A DNA stretch of 64,000 nt from Pseudonocardiaceae bacterium YIM PH 21723 (GTDB taxonomy: Bacteria; Actinomycetota; Actinomycetes; Mycobacteriales; Pseudonocardiaceae). The stretch covers positions 53,726-117,725 of the forward strand of contig QZFT01000025.1 in assembly GCA_003600225.1 (NCBI GenBank), given 5' to 3'. Made by a program: the position numbers and the translations under genes. Numbering within the stretch: the first letter of the stretch is position 1; each line of letters opens with the position of its first letter. Under the pieces are notes generated by a model. It made no database searches, had not been told where the DNA came from, and saw only the letters and a program-made list of their open reading frames with translations. Shown in pieces: positions 34,214 to 43,425 of the stretch.

Positions 34214-34792
34214 ATGCGACTCGTGGTGGGTATGACCGGCGCCACCGGCGCTGAGCTGGGCGTACGGCTGTTGGAGCAACTGCGGGAGAACCCCGATGTG
34301 GAGACGCATCTGGTGCTCAGCCGCTGGGCTCGCTCCACCATCGAGTTCGAGACCCCGTACAGCGCCAAGCACGTCATGGGGCTGGCCGACGTGAGCTACT
34401 CCCCGGAGGACCAGGGCGCGGCGATCTCCAGCGGCTCGTTCCACACCGACGGGATGGTGATCATCCCGTGCAGCATGAAGAGCCTGGCCGCGATCCGGAT
34501 GGGCTACGGCGAAGGCCTGGTCGCCCGCGCGGCCGACGTGACCATCAAGGAGCGGCGCCCGCTGGTGCTGGTTCCCCGGGAGACCCCGCTGAGCCAGATC
34601 CACCTGGAGAACATGCTGGGGCTGGCCAAGATGGGCGTCTCCATCGTGCCGCCGATGCCCGCCTTCTACAACCGGCCGGCCAGCGTCGCCGACATCGTGG
34701 AGCACATCGTGTCCCGGGTCCTGGACAAGTTCAACCTGCCCGCCCCCCATGCCCAGCGCTGGGAAGGCTTCCGCGCCGCCAAGGCCAGCTGA
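34214..34792 (+). CDS. vdcB: UbiX-like flavin prenyltransferase (hydroxyarylate decarboxylase subunit B)
   Basis: 192 residues. MRLVVGMTGATGAELGVRLLEQL is the UbiX/Pad1 N terminus; MVIIPCSMKSLAAIRMGYGEGLVARAADV and RPLVLVPRETPLSQIHLENM form the FMN/DMAP site. It makes prenylated FMN for the UbiD partner encoded 13 bp downstream. With the third small gene this is the vdcBCD/bsdBCD arrangement used in vanillate or 4-hydroxybenzoate decarboxylation. Confidence 0.88.
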   Translation: MRLVVGMTGATGAELGVRLLEQLRENPDVETHLVLSRWARSTIEFETPYSAKHVMGLADVSYSPEDQGAAISSGSFHTDGMVIIPCSMKSLAAIRMGYGEGLVARAADVTIKERRPLVLVPRETPLSQIHLENMLGLAKMGVSIVPPMPAFYNRPASVADIVEHIVSRVLDKFNLPAPHAQRWEGFRAAKAS

Positions 34793-34805
34793 GAGAGGAA
34801 CGATC

Positions 34806-36236
34806 ATGGCTTACGCAGATCTACGCGAGTTCCTGCAGGCACTGCGGGACAACGGTCAACTGCTCACCATCGACGAGCCGGTCGATGCCGAGCCCGACCT
34901 GGGCGCCGCCGCCTGTGCCGCGCCCAAGCTGGGCGATGCCGCGCCCGCGCTGATGTTCACCAACGTCAACGGATTCGACAAGGCGCAGATCGCGCTGAAC
35001 GTGCACGGCTCGTGGGCGAACCACGCGCTGGCCCTCGGGCTGCCCAAGGACACCCCGGTGCGCGAGCAGGTGGAGGAGTTCGCCAAGCGGTGGCGGAACT
35101 TCCCGGTCCCGGTGCGGCACGCGGAGAACCCGCCGTTCCTGGAGAACACGCTGACCGGCGAGGAGGTGAACCTGTTCGACGTGCTGCCGCTGTTCCGGAT
35201 CAACGAGGGCGACGGCGGGTTCTACGTGGACAAGGCCGCGGTGATCTCCCGTGATCCGGAGGATCCGGAGGACTTCCACAAGCAGAACGTGGGCATCTAC
35301 CGGATGCAGGTCAAGGGCCGCAACCGGCTGGGCCTGCAACCGGTGCCGCAGCACGACGTGGCCATCCACCTGCGCAAGGCCGAGGAGCGCGGCGAGGACC
35401 TGCCCATCGCGATCGCGCTGGGCAACGACCCGGTGATCACCCTGGTCGCCGGAACCCCGATGGCCTACAACGAATCCGAGTACGAACTGGCCGGCGCGCT
35501 GCGCGAAGAGCCGGTGACCCTGGCCAAGGGGCCGCTGACCGGCTTCGACGTGCCGTTCGGCACCGAGGTGCTCCTGGAAGGCGTCGTCCTCGGCCGGGAA
35601 CGTGAACTGGAGGGCCCGTTCGGCGAGTTCACCGGGCACTACTCGGGTGGCAGGCGGATGCCGGTGATCCGGATCGACCGGATCTCCTACCGGACCGATC
35701 CGGTCTTCGAGCACCTCTACCTGGGCATGCCGTGGACCGAGATCGACTACCTGCTCGGGCCGAACACCTGCGTGCCGCTGCTGGAGCAGCTCCGCAAGGA
35801 GTTCCCCGAGGTCCAGGCGGTCAACGCGATGTACACCCACGGGCTGCTGGCGATCATCTCCACCAAGAAGCGGTACGGCGGTTTCGCCAAGGCGGTGGCC
35901 ATGCGCGCGATGACCACGCCGCACGGGCTCGGCTACTGCAAGGTGGTGATCATGGTCGACGAGGACGTCGATCCGTTCAACCTGCCGCAGGTGATGTGGG
36001 CGCTGTCCACCAAGCTCAATCCGGCGCACGACGTGGTGACCATCCCCGGGTTGTCCGTGCTGGCCCTGGATCCCGGATCGGACCCGGCGGGCATGACGCC
36101 GAAGCTGATCCTGGACGCCACCACCCCGGTCGCGCCCGATGTGCGCGGCCACTACTCGCAGCCGGTCCAGGCTCCGGCCGACGCGGACGCGTGGGTGTCG
36201 AAGCTGACCGCCATGATCAATGGGAGGGAATCATGA
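34806..36236 (+). CDS. vdcC: UbiD-family non-oxidative hydroxyarylic acid decarboxylase subunit C
   Basis: 476 residues. YADLREFLQALRDNGQLLTI starts the UbiD fold; EGPFGEFTGHYSGG is the prFMN/metal-binding region with the catalytic Glu network. It decarboxylates an aromatic acid in the cytosol using prenylated FMN from UbiX. ATG 34806 follows GAGAGAGGAACG. The stop overlaps the vdcD ATG (ATGA). Confidence 0.88.
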   Translation: MAYADLREFLQALRDNGQLLTIDEPVDAEPDLGAAACAAPKLGDAAPALMFTNVNGFDKAQIALNVHGSWANHALALGLPKDTPVREQVEEFAKRWRNFPVPVRHAENPPFLENTLTGEEVNLFDVLPLFRINEGDGGFYVDKAAVISRDPEDPEDFHKQNVGIYRMQVKGRNRLGLQPVPQHDVAIHLRKAEERGEDLPIAIALGNDPVITLVAGTPMAYNESEYELAGALREEPVTLAKGPLTGFDVPFGTEVLLEGVVLGRERELEGPFGEFTGHYSGGRRMPVIRIDRISYRTDPVFEHLYLGMPWTEIDYLLGPNTCVPLLEQLRKEFPEVQAVNAMYTHGLLAIISTKKRYGGFAKAVAMRAMTTPHGLGYCKVVIMVDEDVDPFNLPQVMWALSTKLNPAHDVVTIPGLSVLALDPGSDPAGMTPKLILDATTPVAPDVRGHYSQPVQAPADADAWVSKLTAMINGRES

Positions 36237-36448
36237 TCTGCCCGCGTTGCCGCCACCCCAAGACCACCGTGCTCGCCACCTCGCCGGTACCCGGCGTCTG
36301 GGAGGTACTGTCCTGCGACCGGTGCCTGTTCAGCTGGCGCACCACCGAGCCGGCGAACCGCATCGATCCGGACCGCTACCCGGCTCGCTACCGCTTCACC
36401 GAACACGACATCGAGAGCGCCGTGGATGTGCCTGTCGTACCCGCATGA
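36233..36448 (+). CDS. vdcD: Hydroxyarylic acid decarboxylase small subunit D
   Basis: 71 residues with two zinc-knuckle pairs: MICPRC near the start and LSCDRCLFSW in the middle, followed by ANRIDPDRYPARYRF. This is the VdcD/BsdD mini-protein whose role in the decarboxylase is still unclear. The start overlaps the vdcC stop, indicating coupling. It ends 12 bp before the Ogt gene. Confidence 0.85.
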   Translation: MICPRCRHPKTTVLATSPVPGVWEVLSCDRCLFSWRTTEPANRIDPDRYPARYRFTEHDIESAVDVPVVPA

Positions 36449-36460
36449 TCTAGTGGTCGC

Positions 36461-36961
36461 ATGAGGCATCGGGTAATCGATTCGCCGGTCGGTGAACTGA
36501 CCGTCGTCGCCGAGGGAGATGCGCTGGTCGGGCTGTACTTCGCCGGACACCAGCGCACTCCTCGGCTGCCGGACATGGGCCCGCTCGTCACCGGCGACGA
36601 GCTGCTGGACGAGGCCGCCCGGCAGCTGGGGGAGTACTTCGCCGGGAGGCGCACCGGGTTCGACCTGCCGCTGGCGCCGCGCGGCTCCGAGTTCGAGCGG
36701 AAGGTGTGGGCACTGCTCACCCGGATCCCGTACGGCGAGACCCGGACCTACAGCCAACTGGCCGCCGAGCTGGGCGATCCCGGGGCGGCGCAGGCGGTGG
36801 GCAACGCCAACGGCTGGAATCCGATCAGCATCATCGTGCCCTGTCATCGGGTCGTCGGGGCGTCCGGCGGGCTGACCGGGTATGCCGGTGGAATGGAAAG
36901 AAAGCGTTTCCTGTTGGCTGTAGAGGAGCCGCCTGCGGATGAGGCGGGACGTCTTTTCTAG
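36461..36961 (+). CDS. ogt: Methylated-DNA--protein-cysteine methyltransferase
   Basis: 166 residues. The acceptor cysteine is Cys128 in IIVPCHRVVG, with the HTH-like segment IPYGETRTYSQLAAELG and the asparagine-hinge GNANGWNPISI. The protein repairs O6-alkylguanine suicidally. The Ada N-terminal domain is absent. It may be read through from vdcBCD, but there is no functional link. Confidence 0.88.
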   Translation: MRHRVIDSPVGELTVVAEGDALVGLYFAGHQRTPRLPDMGPLVTGDELLDEAARQLGEYFAGRRTGFDLPLAPRGSEFERKVWALLTRIPYGETRTYSQLAAELGDPGAAQAVGNANGWNPISIIVPCHRVVGASGGLTGYAGGMERKRFLLAVEEPPADEAGRLF

Positions 36962-36973
36962 ACAGGACAATGG

Positions 36974-38164
36974 ATGCAGCGGCTCGATACGCCCGCCGGA
37001 CTACGGACCACGCAGCTGGCCGTCGCCGGCATGTTCTTCATCATGGGGTTCCAGTACGGCAGCTGGGTCTCACGAATCCCCACGATCAAGGCCGGACTGC
37101 ACCTGGGTGATGCCCAGCTCGGCCTGCTCCTGCTGGCCTCCGGCATCGGCTCACTGGCGGCGCTCCCGCTGGTCCCGGGCCTGATGGCCAGGTTCGGGTC
37201 CAAGCGGCTCACGTTCCTGACCGGGCTGGTCTCCCCGCTGATGCTGATCCTGCTCGCGCTGGCGCCGGACTTCGCGTCCGCCGCCGCCGTGCTCGCCGCG
37301 ACCGGTGTGGTGATGTCCGGCCTGTTCACCGGGGTCAACACCCAGGGCGCGATCCTGGAGGCCCGCTCCGGGCGGGCGATCATGGCCAAGCTGCACGCCA
37401 CGTTCAGCCTGGGCCTGTTCGTCGGCGCCCTCGTGGCCTCCGGGGTCGGCCTGCTGACCGATGCGCTGCTGCCGCACTTCCTGCTGGCCGCGGTGGTGTT
37501 GTACGTGATCCTGCTGCTGTCCCGCACCCGATTGCTGGACGGCGTGCTGGAGAAGCCGGAGCGCACGGGGGACAGCAAGCGTTCACTCGGCTACATCGCG
37601 GTGTTCCTCGGCCTGGCCATGGCCTTCGCCTCCATCGCCGAGGGCGCGATGAACGATTGGACCGGCCTGTACCTGCGTGACATCACCCACGCCTCGGAGG
37701 ATCTGGTGCCGCTGGGCATCGCCGTGTTCTCCGGCTCGATGGTGGTCGCCCGGCTGTTCGCCGACGGCTGGCGCACCCGCTTCGGCGACCGGCCGATCGT
37801 GATCGGCGGCTCGACCCTCGCCGGGGCCGGACTCGGGCTGGCGCTGCTGGTGGGCGGCACGATCCCCGCGTTCATCGGCTTCGCCTGCGTCGGTGTGGGC
37901 ATGTCCGCCGTGGTCCCGTGCATCTTCCTGGCGGGCGCTCAGCAGGGACCCGGCACGCTGTCGGTGATCTCCGGGATGGGTACCACCGGCAGGCTCGCCG
38001 GACCGCCGCTGATCGGCTTCGTCTCGCAGTTCAGCAACCTGGCCTGGGGAATGGCTCTCGTGGCGCTGGCCCCGCTCGTGGTGGCGGTCTGCCTCACCCG
38101 GGTCCAATGGCGGCCAGCGCCTGCTCGACCAGACGATGCACTGGCAACGCCAGATCCAGCCTGA
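36974..38164 (+). CDS. MFS transporter, sugar/drug efflux-like
   Basis: 396 residues with 12 predicted helices. The first is MFFIMGFQYGSWVSRIPTIK, and the loop 2-3 motif is GLMARFGSKRLTF. This resembles the FucP/YbjJ-type branch of MFS; the substrate cannot be assigned. It starts 12 bp after ogt. Its last 71 bp overlap the convergent gluconokinase gene, an unusually long antisense overlap. Confidence 0.8.
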   Translation: MQRLDTPAGLRTTQLAVAGMFFIMGFQYGSWVSRIPTIKAGLHLGDAQLGLLLLASGIGSLAALPLVPGLMARFGSKRLTFLTGLVSPLMLILLALAPDFASAAAVLAATGVVMSGLFTGVNTQGAILEARSGRAIMAKLHATFSLGLFVGALVASGVGLLTDALLPHFLLAAVVLYVILLLSRTRLLDGVLEKPERTGDSKRSLGYIAVFLGLAMAFASIAEGAMNDWTGLYLRDITHASEDLVPLGIAVFSGSMVVARLFADGWRTRFGDRPIVIGGSTLAGAGLGLALLVGGTIPAFIGFACVGVGMSAVVPCIFLAGAQQGPGTLSVISGMGTTGRLAGPPLIGFVSQFSNLAWGMALVALAPLVVAVCLTRVQWRPAPARPDDALATPDPA

Positions 38165-38576
38165 TCCCCGGCTCGCCGGCCTGCAACGGCTCCAGGGTGG
38201 CGGCCTGGGAGTCCAGCAGGGCGGCGGGCATGAAGTGGTTCCGGTGGGTCATCCGCTCCCGGACCACGGCCAGGTCGCCGTCCAGGTGCACGAAGAACAG
38301 TCCGGGTCCGAGCAGCTCGCGGTAGGCCCGCTTCAACGCCGAGCAGGTCACCACCGCGCCGGTCTCCCGATGCCCGGCCAGCCAGTCGCGGATCGTGCGC
38401 AGCCAGGGCAGCCGGTCCTCGTCGGTCAACGGGATGCCGGCGGACATCTTCGCCACGTTGGCCGGGCTGTGGAAGTCGTCCGCGTCGGCGAACGGCACGC
38501 CGAGCTTGGCGGCGAGGTCGGTTCCCACGGTGGTCTTCCCGGAACCGGACACACCCATGACCACGATCAGCGACAT
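38094..38576 (-). CDS. gntK: Gluconokinase
   Basis: 160 residues. P-loop VVMGVSGSGKTTVG at the start, FADADDFHSPANVAKM, and LTDEDRLPWL match the GntK family, which phosphorylates gluconate to 6-phosphogluconate. ATG 38576 was chosen because the conserved P-loop starts immediately after; longer starts run into the divergent HAD gene. Length is usual. Confidence 0.88.
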   Translation of the reverse strand: MSLIVVMGVSGSGKTTVGTDLAAKLGVPFADADDFHSPANVAKMSAGIPLTDEDRLPWLRTIRDWLAGHRETGAVVTCSALKRAYRELLGPGLFFVHLDGDLAVVRERMTHRNHFMPAALLDSQAATLEPLQAGEPGIRLDLALPVHRLVEQALAAIGPG

Positions 38577-38601
38577 GCGCTCAGCCTGCCAGACGGGCAG
38601 G

Positions 38602-39336
38602 ATGGGGATTGTGCTGACCACAGCTGGTGATCTGGGCCTCCCCGCGGGAATCGGCGGGCTGTTGTTCGACATGGATGGGGTGCTCACGGACACGTCCGGG
38701 CTGCACACCCACGCCTGGAAGGACACCTTCGACGACTATCTGCGCGACAAGGACGGCTCCGGGTTCACCCCCTTCTCCGCCGAGCACGACTATCCACAGT
38801 ATGTGGATGGCCTGCCCCGGCTGGACGGGGTCCGCTCCTTCCTGCGCTCGCGCCACATCGACGCGGACGAGAAGCTCGTGCTGCGGCTGGGGGACAACAA
38901 GGACGCGCGGCTCAAGGAGCTGATCGACGAGACCGGGGTGCGTGCGTATCCGGGTTCCCTGCGCTACCTGGAGGCGTGCCGATCGGCGGGGCTGCCCTGC
39001 GCGGTGGTGTCCTCCAGTGCGAACGCCAAGGCGTTCCTGGAGAGCGCCGGGCTGACCGGTTTCCTGGACGCCCGGATCGACGGGGTGACGCTGCACGAGC
39101 GGAACATCCCGGGTAAGCCGGCGCCGGACATGTTCCTGGCCGGGGCCGATGCCATCGGGGTGCGGCCCGAGCACGCCGCGGTCTTCGAGGACGCCCTGTC
39201 CGGGGTGAGCGCGGGCCACTCCGGGCACTTCGGTTTCGTGATCGGGGTCAACCGGGCGAACCAGGCCGACGCGTTGAAGGAACACGGCGCCGACCGGGTC
39301 GTGAACGATCTCGCCGAACTGCTGGAGAAGGTATGA
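38602..39336 (+). CDS. Beta-phosphoglucomutase-like HAD hydrolase
   Basis: 244 residues. HAD motif I is GLLFDMDGVLTDTSGLH with the two catalytic Asp, motif II CAVVSSSANAKA, motif III GKPAPDMFL, motif IV FEDALSGVSAG. It fits the beta-PGM clade that isomerises glucose 1-phosphate made by GH65 phosphorylases, and the GH65 gene overlaps its stop (ATGA). The same pair is seen in mycobacteria (Rv3400-Rv3401). GTG 38611 is an alternative start. Confidence 0.85.
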   Translation: MGIVLTTAGDLGLPAGIGGLLFDMDGVLTDTSGLHTHAWKDTFDDYLRDKDGSGFTPFSAEHDYPQYVDGLPRLDGVRSFLRSRHIDADEKLVLRLGDNKDARLKELIDETGVRAYPGSLRYLEACRSAGLPCAVVSSSANAKAFLESAGLTGFLDARIDGVTLHERNIPGKPAPDMFLAGADAIGVRPEHAAVFEDALSGVSAGHSGHFGFVIGVNRANQADALKEHGADRVVNDLAELLEKV

Positions 39337-41666
39337 GTTCCGCACACCGGTTCACCACGCTGCCCTGGGGCGTGCGCGAGGAGAGCCTGGACCTGGACGT
39401 ATTCGGTCAGGCCGAGTCGGTGTTCGCGCTGGCCAACGGGCACATCGGCTGGCGGGCCAACCTGGAGGAGGGCGAGCCGAGGGCCATCGGCGGCTGCTAC
39501 CTCAACGGGGTCTACGAGAACCGGCCGCTGCTGTCCGCGGAGAGCGAGTACGGCTCCCCGGAGACCAGCGAGACGCTGATCCCGGTGCCCAACGGGCAGC
39601 TGATCCGGCTGCTGGTGGACGACGAGCCGCTCGACGCCCGCTACGGCGTGCTGCACGAGCACGTGCGGGAGCTGGACTTCCGCAAGGGCACGCTGGACCG
39701 CAGCCTGAAGTGGACCTCGCCCGCCGGGCAGACCGTTCAGGTGCGCAGCACCCGGATCGTCTCGCTCAGCCACCGCGCGGTGGCGGCGATCTGCTACGAG
39801 GTCACCCCGATCGACGACCAGGCGCGCGTCGTCGTGCAGTCCGAACTGGTCGCCGACGAGCCGCCGCCGCAGGCCTCCCTGGACCCGCGCGCCGGTGCGG
39901 TGCTCACCCACCCGCTGAACGGTGAGGACCAGTCCACCCGCAAGGCCGGCGCGGTACTGGTGCACAAGGTCGCCCGCAGTGGCCTGCGGGTCGGCTCGGC
40001 GATGGACCACCTGGTCGAGGCGCCGGTGGAGGTGGGCGAGCGGGTCGAGGTCGACGAGGACCTGGGCCGGTTCACCGTGACCGCCACCCTGCAGCCCGGC
40101 CAGACGCTCAAGCTGATCAAGTTCGTCGGTTACGGCTGGTCGGCCCGCCGTTCGGTGTCCGCCGTGCGTGCCCAGGCGGCCGCCGCACTGGACGCGGCGC
40201 TGGACACCGGCTGGGAAGGCCTGCTGCAGGAGCAGCGCGACTACCTGGACGAGTTCTGGGCCACGGCCGACGTCCAGGTCGAGGGTGACGCCCTGGTCCA
40301 GCAGGCGGTCCGGTTCGGCCTGTTCCACGTGTTGCAGGCCAGCGCGCGGGCCGAAGGCCGGGGCATCGGCGCGAAGGGGCTGACCGGTACCGGCTACGAC
40401 GGCCACGCGTTCTGGGACTCCGAGATCTTCGTGATGAACCTGCTGACCTACGTGCAGCCGCAGGCGGTCAGGCACGCGCTGGGCTGGCGGCGGAACACCA
40501 TCGACCAGGCCTACCGGCGAGCCGAGGAGCTGGGGCTGAAGGGCGCCGCGTTCCCGTGGCGGACGATCAGCGGCGCGGAGAGCTCCGGCTACTGGCCGGC
40601 CAGCACGGCCGCGTTCCACATCAACGCGGACATCGCCTACGCCGCGGTGCGCTACGTCCAGGCGACCGGGGACGAGAAGTTCGCCGAGACGGTGGCGTTG
40701 CCCATCCTGGTCGGCACCGCGCGGCTGTGGCGGTCGCTCGGGCACCACGCCTCGGACGGATCGTTCCGCATCGACGGGGTGACCGGCCCGGACGAGTACG
40801 GCGCGATCGCGGACAACAACGTCTACACGAACCTGATGGCCAAGCGGAACCTGAACTCCGCCGCCGAGTACGCCCGCAATTTCCCGTCCCAGGCCGCCGA
40901 GCTGGACGTCGACGAGGAGGAGACCGCCGCCTGGTCGGACGCCGCCGACGCGATGGTCCTGCTGTACGACCACAAACTCGGCGTGCACCCGCAGTCGGCC
41001 GGGTTCACCGACCACCAGGAGTGGGACTTCGCCAACTGCAAGTACCCGCTGATGTCCTACCACCCCTACTTCGACCTCTACCGCAAGCGCGTGGTCAAGC
41101 AGTCGGACCTGGTGCTCGCCCTGCTGACCTGCAGCGACGAGTTCACCCTCGAACAGAAGGCCCGGGACTTCGCCTACTACGAGGCGATCACCGTCCGGGA
41201 CTCCTCGCTGTCGGCCTGCATCCAGGGGGTGCTGGCGGCGGAGCTCGGACACCTGGACCTGGCGCACGACTACCTGCTGGAGACCGCGCTGGTCGACCTC
41301 CGGGACGTCGCGCACAACACCACCGACGGGCTGCACCTGGCGTCGCTGGCCGGCAGCTGGATCGCCCTGGTACTCGGCTTCGGCGGATTCCGGGACACCG
41401 GTGGCCGGCTCTGCTTCGCTCCCCGGTTGCCGGCTGCGCTCACCCGGTTGTCGTTCGGGTTGCAGGTTTCCGGGCAGCGATTGGGCGTGGACATCCAGGG
41501 CTCGAAGGTCCGGTACACAGTGGACTCTTCGGCCGTGCGGATCTTCCACCACGGTGAGGCGGTGGAGGTCCGGCCCGGGGCCGGGGTGGAGCTGGACATC
41601 CCCAAGGCCCCGGTGTTCGCGGCGCCCCGGCAGCCGATCGGCCGAGAGCCGGGGAGCCGGGTCTAA
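39333..41666 (+). CDS. Glycoside hydrolase family 65 protein (disaccharide phosphorylase-like)
   Basis: 777 residues. The N-terminal beta-sandwich contains VFALANGHIGWRANLEEGEP. The (alpha/alpha)6 catalytic domain has KGLTGTGYDGHAFWDSE and VTGPDEYGAIADNNVYTN, in which Glu488 is the general acid. Members phosphorylise or hydrolyse maltose, trehalose or kojibiose; the product would feed the adjoining beta-PGM-like enzyme. Cytosolic, no signal peptide. A palindrome terminator follows. Confidence 0.88.
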   Translation: MSSAHRFTTLPWGVREESLDLDVFGQAESVFALANGHIGWRANLEEGEPRAIGGCYLNGVYENRPLLSAESEYGSPETSETLIPVPNGQLIRLLVDDEPLDARYGVLHEHVRELDFRKGTLDRSLKWTSPAGQTVQVRSTRIVSLSHRAVAAICYEVTPIDDQARVVVQSELVADEPPPQASLDPRAGAVLTHPLNGEDQSTRKAGAVLVHKVARSGLRVGSAMDHLVEAPVEVGERVEVDEDLGRFTVTATLQPGQTLKLIKFVGYGWSARRSVSAVRAQAAAALDAALDTGWEGLLQEQRDYLDEFWATADVQVEGDALVQQAVRFGLFHVLQASARAEGRGIGAKGLTGTGYDGHAFWDSEIFVMNLLTYVQPQAVRHALGWRRNTIDQAYRRAEELGLKGAAFPWRTISGAESSGYWPASTAAFHINADIAYAAVRYVQATGDEKFAETVALPILVGTARLWRSLGHHASDGSFRIDGVTGPDEYGAIADNNVYTNLMAKRNLNSAAEYARNFPSQAAELDVDEEETAAWSDAADAMVLLYDHKLGVHPQSAGFTDHQEWDFANCKYPLMSYHPYFDLYRKRVVKQSDLVLALLTCSDEFTLEQKARDFAYYEAITVRDSSLSACIQGVLAAELGHLDLAHDYLLETALVDLRDVAHNTTDGLHLASLAGSWIALVLGFGGFRDTGGRLCFAPRLPAALTRLSFGLQVSGQRLGVDIQGSKVRYTVDSSAVRIFHHGEAVEVRPGAGVELDIPKAPVFAAPRQPIGREPGSRV

Positions 41667-41676
41667 CCTCTAGGTC

Positions 41677-41724
41677 CCGAAGTTGGCGATGTTCGCGGCG
41701 GAGCCCGAACATCGCCAACTTCGG
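41677..41724. terminator. Palindrome family copy 5, with compensated base pair
   Basis: Arms CCGAAGTTGGCGATGTTCG (41677-41695) and complement (41706-41724), 10-nt loop. Compared with copies 2-4, one A-T pair has become G-C on both arms, showing that pairing is maintained. It lies between the convergent GH65 and Mam genes. Confidence 0.78.
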
Positions 41725-41732
41725 AACCGTCT

Positions 41733-42275
41733 CTAAGCGAGTTCCAGCTCGGAGACCAGCCAGCGGTCGCCGACCTTCTCCAGGGTCATCGAGACGCGGT
41801 TCTTGTCGATCCGCGGCTGATCCTTGGTGGCCTCGTTGGTCACCACCTGATCCACGAACAACAGCACCGAGACCCGGTCCGTCGAAGCCGACTTCACCGC
41901 GGCCTCGGCAACGGAGCCCTTGGCGGTCGACTTCGCCGCCACGATCAGTTCCTTCAGCGCGGACGAAGCCCCGCCGTACTGGTTCTTGAAGTTCCCGGTG
42001 GCCCCGCCCAGCACGTCGGCGAAGTTCTGGTCCAGGTGCTGGTAGTCGTAGCTGGTCACGGTCACCGCATAGCTGCGCGCCGTCGCCAGGGCCGAGTTGG
42101 ACGCGGACTCCACGGAGGACCGGGACTGGTAGCCGATGCCGAACAACACGGCCGCGGTCAGCGAGCCGACCAGCGCCACCGTCACGGCGATCAGCCAGGG
42201 CAGCGTGAGGAACCGACGGGCGGGCTCCACAGTGGACTCCTCCGGCGCGAGAACGGGATCGACGGTCGCGGTCAT
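41733..42275 (-). CDS. Mce-associated membrane protein (Mam)
   Basis: 180 residues. A short cytosolic N terminus, one membrane helix (LPWLIAVTVALVGSLTAAVLFGIGY) and an extracytoplasmic domain with the NTF2-like layout of Mam proteins, ending GDRWLVSELELA. Mam proteins stabilise Mce lipid importers. It is the last gene of the mce operon, 10 bp behind mceF. Confidence 0.82.
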   Translation of the reverse strand: MTATVDPVLAPEESTVEPARRFLTLPWLIAVTVALVGSLTAAVLFGIGYQSRSSVESASNSALATARSYAVTVTSYDYQHLDQNFADVLGGATGNFKNQYGGASSALKELIVAAKSTAKGSVAEAAVKSASTDRVSVLLFVDQVVTNEATKDQPRIDKNRVSMTLEKVGDRWLVSELELA

Positions 42276-42285
42276 GGTCGGCTCC

Positions 42286-43425
42286 TTAGTTGATCAGGCT
42301 CTGGACGAGCTGGTCCATGGGGCCCGAGCGAGTGCGGTTCGTGGTCACGCCGCCTGGTCGAGGGGCGTTCTGCGAGCCACGTTGTTGCAGGTCGGGGCGG
42401 TTCTCGGTGCAGTGGTTGTCCAGCATGGGCAGTGGCGTGGCGGCGACCTCGGTCGGCGGCCGATGCGGAACGTTGTAGTCGCACTGCCGCTGTGGGTACA
42501 GCTCCAGCACCGCATATAGGGCGCCATCGCGGAAGACCATCGGCACCGAGCCGCCGAAGCGGGCGGCCGAGGAGATCAGCGTGTCCACCGTGGCGGTGCG
42601 CTGGGCCAGCATCTGACCGGTGGTGGCCAGGTTGCCCAGCAACGCCAGCATGGTCGGCTTGTTGGTGATGGCCAGCTCGGTGAACTGGTCCAGCGCGCCG
42701 GGGGCGGTGTCCAGCAGGTGCCGGATCGCCGGGTCGGCCGCCGCCAGCTGCTGCCCGATCGCCTTGCCATTACCGCCGATCTGCCGCAGTTGCGGATCCA
42801 GCTCGGCCACGGTGGACAGCACCTGGCCGCCGTTGTGCAGCGACCGCACGGTCTCCGGGAGCACCTCGTGCAGCCCGGACAGCAGGAACTGGCCGCCGTC
42901 GATGATCGTGCCCAGCTTCTGGCCGCTGCCCGCCGTGGCGGTGGCCAGTTCGGTGGTGATCACATCCAGTTTGGCCGGATCGATCTGGTCGGCCAGCCCA
43001 CCGACGTGCGACAGCAGCTGGGCGAACGGCACCGGGATCGCGGTGTCCTTTTCGGACACGATCGCGCCGTCGGCCAGGTAGGGGCCGGTGGCACTCCGGG
43101 GCCGGAAGTCCAGGTACTGCTCGCCGGCGGCGGACAGGGCGGCGACGACCGCCTGGGTGTCCGCCGGGACCTGGGTGTCCGCGTCCAGGCGTGCGGTGAC
43201 CGCGACGCCGCCGGGCCGTAGCCGGATGCGTTCCACCCGGCCGATCTGCACGCCCCGGTAGCTGACCGCGGAGTTGTCCAGCAGACCGCCGCCCGCCGGC
43301 AGCTGCACGGTGATCCGATAGGTCCGCGCCGTGGGATCCACCTGCGCCACTTCGACGGTCAGGTAGGCCAGGGACAGGACCATGACGGCCAGCAGGGAGA
43401 CGGTGGAGAAGAACACGCGTTTCAT
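42286..43425 (-). CDS. MCE family protein, MceF position
   Basis: 379 residues. An N-terminal membrane anchor, then the MCE domain (TYRITVQLPAGGGLLDNSAVSYRGVQIGRVERI), then a helical region thought to form the lipid tunnel. A Pro/Arg-rich tail follows a C-terminal segment with NHCTENRPDLQQRG. Sixth mce gene of the operon; start and upstream stop overlap (ATGA). Confidence 0.88.
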   Translation of the reverse strand: MKRVFFSTVSLLAVMVLSLAYLTVEVAQVDPTARTYRITVQLPAGGGLLDNSAVSYRGVQIGRVERIRLRPGGVAVTARLDADTQVPADTQAVVAALSAAGEQYLDFRPRSATGPYLADGAIVSEKDTAIPVPFAQLLSHVGGLADQIDPAKLDVITTELATATAGSGQKLGTIIDGGQFLLSGLHEVLPETVRSLHNGGQVLSTVAELDPQLRQIGGNGKAIGQQLAAADPAIRHLLDTAPGALDQFTELAITNKPTMLALLGNLATTGQMLAQRTATVDTLISSAARFGGSVPMVFRDGALYAVLELYPQRQCDYNVPHRPPTEVAATPLPMLDNHCTENRPDLQQRGSQNAPRPGGVTTNRTRSGPMDQLVQSLIN

